From the NCBI RefSeq assembly GCF_001522545.3, contig NC_031769.1:5827999-5891998 (forward strand): 64,000 nt of DNA, in the 5' to 3' direction. The DNA comes from Parus major. Taxonomy: Eukaryota > Chordata > Aves > Passeriformes > Paridae. This document shows, in pieces, positions 1 through 10,312 of this stretch. Within the stretch, counting starts at the first letter, position 1, and every line of letters begins with the position of its first letter. The notes under the pieces were generated by a model that worked only from the letters and a program-made list of their open reading frames with translations, did not search any database and had not been told where the DNA came from. The position numbers were made by a program, and so were the translations under genes.

Positions 1-1999
1 TAAAGCTCATCACAATTCAATGCTTGTCTTTCTCTGGGACCACTTTGGGCTTTTTATAACAGAATAATGTCCAGGAGGTCACAACAGAGAGCACTGCACA
101 TGACTGAATATTAACTTTTAATAGAGTGCATTTTGCTCAGGAGCCGATTACAGCCTTCATGAGGCAAGAGCAATGCTAATCCTGGAAGGACTCCTAAAAT
201 CTTTTATAAGCTGCATCTAATTAAAAGAAAATGAAATACGCAAGAGTTGATGCACGAGTTGTACATTTGTGCATCCCACTCAATGAATGAATCATTTCCC
301 TGCCTTCTCTGACACAGAAATACCTTGCAACCCATTAAAGATCTTAAATATTTTTACAGGTCTAATGGACCACGTCACCACAAGCCACCCAGGACATGGC
401 CACTGAAGTCCAGAGCTGAGCTGGTGTAACTACAAGTGCTTCTGTGATGATTTGCATGGAGGATGCACCCAGACAACAGACTGTCTACAAGAGGACATGG
501 TTGTCTGTATCACTGCTAAGGCAGACATCACCCAAACTGCTGTTAAATTCGCAAGGTGGAATTTTTTTTCATTTCCATATCCCCTCATAACACATATACA
601 GCATATGTGCTGCTGGAGCAAATCTCAATCGATGCAACTCTACCAACGGTGTCCCTTCATCACGGGAACCGCACATGTCCTCACATAGGGCCCAGTTGTT
701 ACCAGTCACCCCAGTCCTGGTACTGGTAGAGAGCCACAGGGAGCCAAGATCGAAGTGGAAGGTGAATGACAAGGTGGATGGGTGTGAGTGGGTGGAATGG
801 CAGGTGGATCTGGTGTCAGACTGGGCTGCAGCACGGGACCAACCAGCCCCTGGCATAGAGCACAGTCCCGCTCCTCCCCAGCGCTCAGGGAAGGGCAGAT
901 TCCCATTGCAGACCTGCAAAGCAGAGCAGCCCCGAGGGCACACACGCCTCGTGCTCCAGTGTGCTGGGGACCTGTCAGCCTCACTCATGTCCCTGTAGAG
1001 GGCTGGGGCTGGGGTTAGATCAGCAGCTTTCCCGCTGGATTAACACAGAGCTTTGCAGCTCTGCCGGCACCATGACTGCGCCTGTCAGGATCTATCAGAC
1101 AGCCAAGGCTTAACAGCTAATAGAGTAACAGAGTGAAGAGAATAAAATTACCCCTTTCTGAAATAGCCAGAAGCACCCTAGCTAATGCTGAACACAGCTT
1201 ATTATTTTACAGAAGGGAGGCTACTGCCCTGTTGGGGGCTGCATGCCGTGGGAAGTGCCCTGGCTGCAGTGGACGGTCCATAGCTGAAGGGGCAGAGTGG
1301 TTCCCATCCCAATTGCCAATCGTGGAATGGGGTTCAGGGGCACCAAAACAACTGGGGTGGACCAGAAACACTTAAGGGGCAGAAAGAGAGGGTTGTGAAA
1401 TAAATGGCAGTGCAGTGGCTGTTTCCCTTTGCTGCTGATCCCTCAAAATGTCATTGTCATCTGAAGGGTTGAGGGAACAAAGAGAAGGTTGCTCAGGTTT
1501 TTGTGCCCTCAGGCTCGAGTTTTTTTTTAAATGTATATTTTTAATGTGCACTGATTTAAAGTAAGTCAGGACGAATGATTGCTTTCACCTTTCTATCAAG
1601 TCCAGCAGGTCATGGTCAGACAGACCCCACAAGTCACTCAGCTCCTGCTGTGATCCTCATGTGTGTCCTCACATGGCCTCCAATGGCTCTGCGCCTGCGC
1701 TCCCCACCCATGTGTGCATCAACGTGACCCCCTCCAGGCATCAGGAGTCAGCTGGGGCCATCACATGGTGGCTGTAGTCAGGGCAGAGGGAACATGTGTC
1801 AGACCACAACCACAACCACAGCAGGCAAGTTCCTAGATCTGCTTGTCACCACCAGTTCTGGCCCATCCTCCCATGTCCTCCTTATAAACCACTGCAGAAT
1901 CAGAAAGCAAATTCACAGCATGTAAATCAAGCTTAGAAAGATTAGAAACCTCTTCTCTCTTGAACTCATGTTAGTTATGGAAAAAACGTGCTCAGAGCC
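1..1999. other. Intergenic, downstream of CRYGN
   Basis: No coding exon was recognised here on either strand. The GC-richer part (about 640-1020) keeps several short frames open, but none resembles a known family and none has convincing splice sites. In other amniotes WDR86 lies on this side of CRYGN; I saw no WD40 repeat sequence. The first 300 bases are AT-rich, with homeodomain-like TAATTA words and no repeat signature. Confidence 0.6.
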
Positions 2000-2018
2000 A
2001 ACAGCTGGAGTTTAACAA

Positions 2019-2024
2019 TTTATT
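2019..2024 (-). terminator. CRYGN: CRYGN poly(A) signal (AATAAA)
   Basis: The plus strand reads tttatt, which is AATAAA on the minus strand. It lies about 75 bases past the CRYGN stop codon. A GT-rich stretch follows within about 25 bases, as expected of a downstream element, so cleavage should fall near 2000. This gives CRYGN a short 3' UTR of roughly 100 bases. Confidence 0.8.
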
Positions 2025-2097
2025 CCAGGGGTCAGTGAGTGGGGAGGAGGGTGATGCTCAGTCTCAGCAGGCCATGGCTGGCAGGGTGAAAGCTCAG

Positions 2098-2233
2098 CTA
2101 GAAGTAGTTGACGACTCTCCTGATGGACTGGACGCTGGCACTGCGTGCCTGCCACTCGTTGAAGCTGCTGAACTCGCCGCGCTCCACCACGTACATGCGG
2201 CCGCGGTAGTTGGGCTCCTCGTACAGCACCCAC
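2098..2233 (-). CDS. CRYGN: CRYGN exon 4 (Greek key motif 4 and stop)
   Basis: The exon opens with the last base of the Ala139 codon and codes residues 140-183, ending VVNYF then TAG. The WVLYEEPNYRGR opening and the VERGEF turn are typical of the fourth Greek key motif. The acceptor is a cag at 2234-2236 after a pyrimidine-rich run. Some mammals, including human, have an altered C-terminus of this protein; here motif 4 is intact. Confidence 0.95.
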
Positions 2234-5200
2234 CTGGGCACAAAGGGAGGGTCACCTGGGTGCCAGCACTGTGCTAGTGCCCCGCTCTGAGGGGCTGCTT
2301 TTAGGCACTGCTGCACTGCAAACCACCAGGGCCTGATTCCCAGTCCCATCCCGCACACAGAACTGCTCCTGGTGGAGTTCACTGTGGGTGCTTCCCCTCC
2401 CACCCCCAGCCTGACCTGGCAAATACCCACAGCCAGATTGGACCTTGCCTTTGGAAGATGTTTTGGGTTACACCACCAATAAAGCCTGGGCCCAAGGGCT
2501 CCCTGCTTCACATTACTGTAGGAATGGATCTCTCTGAGCTTCACTGTGTGCAACAGAAACAATTTAATAGCATATTATAAAGAAGGACATGAGTCCCCTC
2601 AGCCCCTGCATAAACCACTTTTTTAGGGACTGTAAGGAGAAATATGCAATGCTTGAGGGATGTTCTGCCTCTTTGAACTGATTCATTGGCAATAATGGGA
2701 ACCATATTTAGTAATTTCTCTCTTTGTTAGTAATTCTTAATAGCCTCTGATGCTTTCCAACAGAGAGCAGGGCTTGGGCTTGGTTATCTTTATCGCTACA
2801 TCCAGAGTTAATGACAACTTTCCCTTGGAATGCAGTCAAATGTATACAACATTCAATAACCTTGGTGACTTTGGCATGCCTGATTTCTTCACCTGGCTTG
2901 GCTACATCATTCTCCATCACCCTGGCTTGTGACATGTCTTTCTCCATTTGAAGGTCAGGTCAGGAACAATTCTGATAGTCAGGAAGGACAATTTTGCTGA
3001 TTTTCTCTCCATTCACTTCATATGATCTTACTGTGGCCACAAGTGTCACCCCTGTCCTCTGTTTGAGTGTCCCATGCTTCTCAACCAAATTTTGCCATTG
3101 CTCTGAGTTTTACAGTCAGGTTTCCACCCTGTCACTGCTGAGCTGCTCATCTCTGCCTCTTTCCTCTCATCCCCATATTTTTTTAAGGTTTTATGAGGAT
3201 TTCTGCTGCTTTTCCCATCTATTTGCTCAGCAATGACAGCAAAGCAGAAATGCAATCCTCCAAATGATTTGGTTTCTGTGGTCTGCCTTTGCAGGAATTT
3301 AGCTGGGACATTGGGGTTGGGACTTACTGGATGTGGGATTTCCAGGGAGAAACTTCTTCAAGTACTGGAGGGGTCAAAGACTGCTGGGCCTTAAGGGTCA
3401 GACAGCAGCTGGTGAACTCAGATCAGTCTAACCCAAAGCAAAAAGCTGGAGGCTAAGGAAAATAAGTTGTTTATACAACCAGCCACCCACGGGCATTATT
3501 AAAAAGACAAAACAAGAAAAGTTTGGGGTATTTATCCAAGGCACCTTACAGGTTCCTTGACATATTTGTTTTGTGTTTCTGAGAGGACATGAAGTGGGAT
3601 TGTGGTGATCCCTTCTCCCAGACCCCTGTGCAGGAGCAGGACCAGCACATGGATACCAGCATGGAATGCTGTGCCTTGGTTTTGTGAAAGAGCATCCTGT
3701 AGTGTCAGAGCCCTGTGTGTGGCATTGCTGACATGTGGCTCCTGCAAACAGCCAACCTCATTCTCTGGCACTTGTTGCAGACAGTTTATATCCAAACTGG
3801 AATTACAAAGTCATCCTCAGCCTCTGATGCTCACTTTGCAGCACGTGGGGAAGGCTGCCCACTGCTCACCTGTGAGTGCAGTGTACCCCCACCACATATC
3901 TCAGTGTGCAGTGACAGAGTGTGTCCTCAGCTTAATTAACAACAATTTATACAATTTTCCTTCTCTTTGTTTTCAGTTCTTCTGCCTTAAGACATCTTTC
4001 AACAACAGGTGGACCCTGGGGAATAGAGCAGGGAGAAGAGCAGCCCCTCACAGTCACCATCTTTCCCAAGAATTCTTTCCAGACACATGGTTGATGTGTC
4101 TGCACCATTACATGGAGGGAATGGGACAGGCTTTGGTGCAGATGGAAGCAGACTGACTGACCTGGTGTGGTGATAAGAGCCCCCACTGGCTTGTCCCTCT
4201 GCTTAGGGGAAGCCTGAAAAAACCCAAAAAATCAAAGGAATAAAAGGAATAACAGAAAGATGAGGGTGAAGTGTGTTGGCAGTGCAAGGTGATGAGTGAA
4301 GGACTGTATGGCTTACTTAGCTGCTCCTTTATTGCCTAAAATTTACGTTCTCTGAGACCATCAGTGAGAGGGAAAATCAAGTCAGTCACAAGCCCAGAAA
4401 AAAAAAAAAAAAGGAGATGATTCTGTCCTCAAGCCCAGCATGGGAGAGCTGATCCAGGCACATAGCACACAGCCCTTAAACATCTCAGTGCTGTGTTTCA
4501 TTAGCACATAATCCCAGAGGACATGGGAATAAAATGCTCATGGAACAAACTCAAACTCTGTAAGTCAAAACTGGCTGCTCAAACTGAAAAATTAGGAGGG
4601 GAATGCTGTAGCATCAGCCTGAACCAAGCAGGAGGCTTTCACTGGAGCTCAAAGTCACTGATTCTCCGTGTAGCACTTGAGCGGTGCCATGGGCAGGTAT
4701 TGCCTTTGCTGAGAAATACGTGATGTGCATTGGACAGCAGCATTTGGGTCCCTGTTCTGCTTTGTATTTCACAACCCCACTGCAGAACAGCTACCAAACA
4801 CTCATGAATGCTTCAGCAGGATAAATGGCTGGTTTGCTTCCTTCAAGTTATTCCACTGTAGTGTAGAAGAGCTCTTTTTGGGGTATTCTCTCCTGGACTG
4901 CAAAACAAATCCAGTTTTTTTAAATGGTTGTTTCTAGGCTGTCCTCTTTGGAGTGGCTGAGGCACAAAGGAGGACAAGAACCATACATCTTCATCTAAAA
5001 TCAGATGATACCATATGTGATACTGGAGCTGGCTCTGCCCGTGGGACGGGCGAAGCCACTCACCACAAACCTGTAACAGCTTCCGAGGAGGCGGTGACAC
5101 CGCAAAACTGCTCTGAAATAGCAATTCACTGCCAGCATGGCTTAAACAGCTTTACCATCACCCTTTCTGGCTGTGTGGGGTAGCAATTCCCCACCCCAGA

Positions 5201-8200
5201 AGGGCAGCAGGGAAGGTGCTGAACCCCCTCAGGCTCACCATGCACCATGCCAAAGGCCGATGTTTGTCTCCATTCCCATGTTTCCAGATGATCCATCATC
5301 ACTTCCCGGGGGCATGGCCACCTCCACAAAGCGCAGGCAGCAACTTTTTATCAGCACATGACACCATCCATGGATTTTGAAATGGAAACAAATATTTCTG
5401 TATCCAACAGATGTCGCATTGTGGGAATTGAGGGTGAAAATCACTGAGCAAGACTGTGGATGAAACTCCCTTTGTCTCCATTGATCCCATCTCCCCTGCT
5501 AACCAAACAGCCAAGGATGAGTCCTGGGACAGCTTTGCCAGGTTATGCCCAGCACCACCTACACCTGCAGCACCTCTGAAGGCACCTGGGTTTAGAAGGT
5601 CCATCCAAAGGAGGAAAGTGGTGCTATAGGGTCCCTTTCTTTCCCTGCTCCCACCTCTCTGCAGAGGAATCTCATCCCTCCCTCCTTCCTCTCCTGCAGC
5701 CTCTCTGACCTCCAGCAGGTCCTTCTGCATTGTCCTTTTTAATTGCCTTTACAGACCTTTCCAAGCATGTCCTTCCTGGGATCTGAATGTAATGCTACAA
5801 ACCTCAACGAGTTTCCTCACCACACTCCTCTCTGTGCTTTATTTTTTTCCAGTTTTTTCTCACTATTCATAGATCTCGAGAAGTCCTGTAATGTCAACAC
5901 AAACCATCCAGACTCCTGTGTGAGGGAGAGCAAGCTTTGTTCCCTTTATATATTTTGTAGGGGAAGGGGAAAACCAATCTGAAAAATTCAAGTGCTTGAA
6001 AGTTTCTGGGCAGTTTCCCAATTTCTCAAGCTCCAGGCTCTGCTACAGGGACTCAAGCAGTAAATTGGCCCTAAAACTCTTGCCAGAGCACTCACAGGCT
6101 CCCTCTTGGCTTTGTAGTGTTGGTACTTGAATGCTCAGCACTGACAGGGTCCCTGGTGGGCTCCAGCCATTTCTTCCCATCAGGAGTGGGTAGCTCTGGC
6201 CCTTAATGAACTGTCATTGCCTAATCAATAAGCCTGGATTTTTGGAAGAGGAGAGACCTTGGCTGGATCAGAAAGAGTCCAGCAGGACACTTGCTGCTGT
6301 CAGGATATCTTGAACTTGGATGGCAACAACCTCTCCTTATTCTTAGGGAAAAAAAATGGACACAAAGGGTCCAGCATCTCACACCAGGTGTCTGTGAGCT
6401 GCACAATATCCAGTCCAGGACAGGTGAAGAACAAGGTATCTGTGTTCCCTCCTCTGCAGGGGCTTCCCTGTGCCCCAGTGCCTCCCTCCAGCCACCCTGT
6501 GCCTGGCTCTGGGAAGGTGTGATGGCATTCCCCAGCTCCCAGCATGCTTGCAGTGAAAACACAGTTGTCAGACAGAGGAAAGGGGAGACAGACAGGTAAC
6601 AACTTGTCTGACAATGAGAGAAAAGAACACAAAAAGGACCAACACCATTGAGAAAATACAAACTGCCACCAAACATCAAGGAAAAGGCAAAACTGATATC
6701 CTGCTCAGGCCTTCAGGAGCACCTGCAGGGGGAGGAGGGTGGGGCTGAGCCTCAGTCTGGGTATCATCATCGCTGTCAGCCCTGTCTTTCAGAGGAAGGA
6801 TTTAATGTAAAGGGGAGGTGCTCCTGCCTCAATTTTGCCATCAGAGGAAAAGGTGTGGTGAAGTAACTTGCAAAGCAAAAGCCCTGACCTGAATCACCTG
6901 GAGCTGTCCATCCAACCTCCCTGAGCTTCAGCATGATTTGAAAGAGGTGTGGAAGGCAAGCAGGAAGGCAGGCAGGAAGGAGATGGTTTTAGGCTTCTTG
7001 TTTCATACACCTTAAAAAGGTCTCTCAGAGTTCTTGTAGCTCATGCTTAGCTGCCACCCTACAAAAGTCACACCCCTTGGAAGCAGCTCTCAGTGGGCAT
7101 GCACCAACATTCACCTTTAACAACAGGCTTAACACTTTCAGGACACTTTCCAAGTGCCCCCAGCACTGACAGGGTTCTCCATGAGGGAGGAGTGTCTGCA
7201 GCTCCCTGTCCCCTGCGGTGCCCAGGGCAGGGAGCACAGCAGTAGCTGCTGCCAGGACACGTGGAGTTACTTACGCGCCATCGCCGTACACTTTGAGGGC
7301 ATTGATGCAGGTCTTGTCCCAGCCTTGTCCCTGGAGGAAGGAGCAATCTTCTGTCAGCTCCATGCTGGGACCCCTAAAATGGCTCCCCTCGAATATTTCG
7401 ATCCTGTAATGCTCACCATGCTGGGGACAAAGGGATTGAAGTCAACAGCAACACCAAAAAAGCACAACAAATTATTTCTCTGGCTTTTATAAGACAAAGA
7501 GGGAGACAGAAGGGTACTTTGGAAGGGGAATGTGAAGAGCAATCCAAGACCACTGATGCCAGCATGAACAGAGCATGCACAAACTTATGCTGCCTCCCAG
7601 CACACCAACCATGAAAGCAGACAAAAATCCCTATCCCTGTGCCTGGCTGCACCTTCCTGCACTGCTGTCCACATGCAAACACGGTGTGGGGTGCCAGTGC
7701 TCAGGCACACACAGCCCCTTGTCCATCTGCAGATCCCCCAGCAGCCCACAAACCCTCATCCCAAATGCAGCACCAGCTGCAGCCCTGATGCTCTGTGCAC
7801 CCAGAGAGGTAAAAAGGAACACATCCCGAGTGTACAAAGATGTTGGGCTACTCCTCTAAACTAATTCAGATTGCCTCGTTACATGCTGTTCCTGGTGAGA
7901 GACGTTGTGCCTTTCTCATAGGAAAATAAAAACGAGGGAGAAAAAGGAAACTTTCCCAGCATCATCATTGCTGTGTGAGCCCTTGATGGTCACACGACAC
8001 AAATTACTCTGGGGAGATCTCTGCAGCCTGTGGCAGAGCTATGTGGGACAGAGCGAGCTCAAAGGATATTTTTAAGCCAAATTCAAAGAATACCTAAAGG
8101 TGTTTTTCAAATAAACAACGTCAGTGCACAAGAAGGCCGGGCTGCCATGCCAAACCCCACAGCAGGCAGCCGCCGGCAGCAGCCGAGGGACACTGTGCCT

Positions 8201-9893
8201 GAGCAAACATTCCTCCGGGAATCCGCACTGCACAAATGCCTCGCAGCCCTCGCTGGCATCTCACAGGGAAAATCTTGGGCCAGGAAAGGAGGAGCACATC
8301 CTTGTGCTGGCCAGGGTCCAGGGCCTGGGCCAGAGCATCCCTCCACGTACGGATCATGGAGGTGCTTTGGGAATGACGTTACAGACCTGAAAGAGACCTG
8401 CTGCTGTGCCAAAAGCGATTTCGGGGCCAGTGAGAAATCCCACCAGCTCCAGCTGGGCTCATCATTGCCCTGGAGGACCTCAGTGATAGGAGAATTAATG
8501 GACAGACCCAACCCATATTCAGTTTTCTTTGCTACATTTTAATCTTCTCATTTAAACCTTCCTCAGGTTAGTGTTTTTAAAAGCTTGATACAGGGAAGGG
8601 AAAACAATGGGTTTAGTTTAGGATTACTGGGGTCAGAGGGAGGTTTGCAACAGCAGAGAATTCAACTAAAATTTGCTAGGAGCAGCCCTATGGTCTGCTT
8701 GGGAAGCCCTTGGGCTGCCCTCTCCCCCTCTGGGTCCACGGGGAGATGCAGCTGCTGCAGCTCAAACTTGCCTTGGGCAATGAATCTCTTCTGAATTCCC
8801 TTGTGAATTTCTCATAGCAGCTTACATTAAAAGGAAAAGCACTCAGTACCAGCAGGACCTTCCCATCTCATCTAGAAAACCACAGGAATATCTCACCCTG
8901 TTAAAGGCACTGTGTTTCACAGTGGGAGGAAGATGTATCTTCCTCCTGTCTGGGGACACAGGGAGCTGTCTCAGCTTTGTGGCCTGCACAGACTGCTCTG
9001 AACGGGGACAAATCCACCCAGAAAACCTTCCTGCTCAAGGGGCCACCCTATTTCTAAAGAACACAGATTTTTATGGCACTTATTCACAGGGCTCCTGTGA
9101 CCAGGATAAACTAAACCCAGCGGTGCTCCGGCTGGGAGAGCCAACACCAGCAGCGTCCCACTCACCATCCCGATGGGCCGGCAGGAGCCCAGGTGGTCGC
9201 TGCGTCCGTTCCAGCGGTAGAAATCGGGATACTCGCCGTGCTCCAGGATGTACTGCTGCCCTCGGAAGTCGGGGTGGTCAAAGCAGACCCAGGCTCCACT
9301 CTGGACGCAGATGGAGTTGACTCGATTGAGGAAACCTTGGTCCTGGAAGCTGTTGCAGCTGCCGCAGATGTCCAGCTTCCTGCCTGTGAAGCATCTGCCT
9401 TCGTAGAAAGTGATCTGGGGGAGGGAAGAGAAAGGGCCCGTGGTGAGGAGCAGGGACACGGCCGGACTCCCATTCCAAGCAGATGGGAATCTCTTGCAGA
9501 TGCATCATTTCAGGATGGTTTGGTTTATTTTAGCTCCTTTCCAGCAAAAGGAGCATGGCATCACTGGCATTTTTTCCTAAGAAGCGTATTTGTTTTTCTG
9601 GGAACGCAGTGCGTCCCGCATTTATGACACTTCTCGCTGCCTCGTGCTCACTCACACATATTTCCAGCAGGAATGTTTAAACAGGAAATTCGGCTCCCGA
9701 AAGGCAACTTCTTCTGCCGCACCCTCCCCATCCCTGCCACCAAATTTGCTCCCAGGATCACCACTCACACCCCATCTGCTGGCTCTATTATCCTCATCAG
9801 CTCCTTCCACCCGGAGGATGCTCCAGCTCTCCGGCCCCAGGCTGAAAGGGAAGCGGTTGGGTCGTTACTTACTTTTCCTGAGTACTGAGACAT
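2098..9893 (-). CDS. CRYGN: CRYGN, gamma-N crystallin (full coding span, 4 exons)
   Basis: This gene encodes a beta/gamma-crystallin, a soluble structural protein of the eye lens. Splicing 9873-9893, 9166-9414, 7275-7420 and 2098-2233 (minus strand) gives 552 bases: 183 codons plus TAG, with every junction GT-AG and in phase. The protein has four Greek key motifs in two domains, opening at residue 8 (ITFYEG), about 48 (WVCFDHPDFRG), about 96 (YRIEIFEG) and 140 (WVLYEEPNYRGR). 183 residues is the usual gammaN length. One exon codes both N-terminal motifs, as in gamma genes, while the C-terminal motifs are split over two exons, as in beta genes; this is the diagnostic gammaN arrangement. The start is set by the seven-codon first exon, which begins about 77 bases below a TATA box and has A at -3. 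No frameshift or internal stop was seen. Position beside RHEB agrees with amniote synteny. Confidence 0.95.
2234..7274 (-). other. CRYGN: CRYGN intron 3
   Basis: A 5.0 kb phase-2 intron separates the codes for Greek key motifs 3 and 4. The donor is gtaagt at its high-coordinate end and the acceptor is cag at its low end. Inside I see only a short A tract (4398-4412) and a small AGGC-like simple repeat near 6950-6980. No second gene was recognised; the short open frames inside lack family features. Confidence 0.85.
4398..4412. repeat. A15 homopolymer
   Basis: A run of 15 A lies within CRYGN intron 3. It could be the tail of an old retroposon, but no recognisable element body adjoins it. Confidence 0.8.
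7275..7420 (-). CDS. CRYGN: CRYGN exon 3 (Greek key motif 3)
   Basis: This exon codes residues 91-138 plus two bases of codon 139. It starts HGEHYRIEIFEG and ends LKVYGDG, both hallmarks of the third beta/gamma-crystallin Greek key motif and the lead-in to motif 4. The acceptor is cag at 7421-7423 and the donor gtaagt begins at 7274. The length of 146 bases keeps the frame with both neighbours. No open frame covers this exon from its own ATG, so it is only found by following the splice sites. Confidence 0.94.
7421..9165 (-). other. CRYGN: CRYGN intron 2
   Basis: A 1.7 kb phase-0 intron lies between the two-motif N-terminal exon and the motif 3 exon, so it falls exactly at the inter-domain linker. 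The donor is gtgag and the acceptor cag. No repeats or other genes were recognised inside it. Confidence 0.85.
9166..9414 (-). CDS. CRYGN: CRYGN exon 2 (Greek key motifs 1 and 2)
   Basis: This exon of 249 bases (83 codons) codes residues 8-90, the whole N-terminal crystallin domain. It opens ITFYEGRCFTGRK, carries the GAWVCFDHPDFRG start of motif 2 and ends with the CRPIGM linker. The acceptor is cag at 9415-9417 after a strong pyrimidine run, and the donor is gtgag from 9165. Six cysteines fall in this exon. Confidence 0.96.
9415..9872 (-). other. CRYGN: CRYGN intron 1
   Basis: A 458-base phase-0 intron follows the seven-codon first exon, as usual in beta/gamma-crystallin genes. The donor gtaagt and the pyrimidine-rich acceptor are both strong. 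Nothing else was recognised inside it. Confidence 0.85.
9873..9893 (-). CDS. CRYGN: CRYGN exon 1 (start codon, 7 codons)
   Basis: The exon reads MSQYSGK and is followed directly by gtaagt. Its final Lys joins exon 2 in phase 0, giving SGK-ITFYEG, the normal crystallin N-terminus. The ATG has A at -3 and sits about 77 bases below the TATA box. A very short first coding exon is the family norm. Confidence 0.92.
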
Positions 9894-9969
9894 TTTCTGC
9901 TGGCTGTTATCCAAGACCAAGAGCGGGAGCCAAACCAAAACGGCGATGGACAGATCGTTGGACACCCCA

Positions 9970-9977
9970 CTATATAG
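9970..9977 (-). promoter_or_regulatory. CRYGN: CRYGN TATA box
   Basis: The palindromic ctatatag lies about 77 bases upstream of the CRYGN ATG. This predicts transcription starting near 9943-9948 and a 5' UTR of roughly 50 bases, typical of crystallin genes. Confidence 0.8.
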
Positions 9978-10026
9978 GGGCTGTCGGGGGGGGGCCGGGC
10001 TGGGGCTGGTGTCGTGAGGGCTTTTT

Positions 10027-10033
10027 AACAAAG
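10027..10033 (-). promoter_or_regulatory. CRYGN: SOX-like site upstream of CRYGN
   Basis: The plus strand reads AACAAAG, which is CTTTGTT on the CRYGN strand, matching the SOX core. It lies about 50 bases above the TATA box. SOX2 and related factors bind at comparable positions in lens crystallin promoters. Binding here is inferred from sequence only. Confidence 0.45.
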
Positions 10034-10095
10034 CCGCGGGAACCGGGGGCTTTGCGCTTTCCTGCTTCGTAGGCAGAACCGCCGGTAACGGGGCC

Positions 10096-10104
10096 TGCTG
10101 AGTC
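10096..10104. promoter_or_regulatory. CRYGN: Half Maf response element upstream of CRYGN
   Basis: TGCTGAGTC matches one half plus the core of the TRE-type Maf response element; the second half-site is not preserved. It lies about 120 bases above the TATA box. Large Maf proteins drive lens crystallin genes through such elements. The function here is inferred. Confidence 0.45.
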
Positions 10105-10192
10105 CGGGCTTTTGATTTTGGGCAGATGATCTGACAAAAGATTTGCTTGGCAGGGCTTTGGTCGATTAGCAGTGCACATTTACTGCTCCTTT

Positions 10193-10312
10193 TTGGAGGA
10201 CTTCTTTTTTTTTACTTTTTTTACCTTTTTTTGGGTTTTATTTCTATTTCTTGTTTCCTTCCCTCCTCTATTTTCCCCTGGGGTTTTTTTTCTGTCCTTT
10301 TTCTTTTTCCTC
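10193..10312. repeat. Polypyrimidine (T/C-rich) tract
   Basis: About 120 bases are almost wholly T and C, with several T6-T9 runs. On the CRYGN strand this is a purine-rich tract about 230-340 bases above the TATA box. Confidence 0.75.

Noticed and set aside
569..1018. Overlapping open frames in a GC-richer stretch left of CRYGN, considered as a WDR86 exon
   Set aside because: No WD40 repeat pattern is seen in any frame and no acceptor-donor pair fits.
3602..4156. 184-codon open frame inside CRYGN intron 3
   Set aside because: It is antisense to CRYGN, with no family resemblance and no supporting signals.
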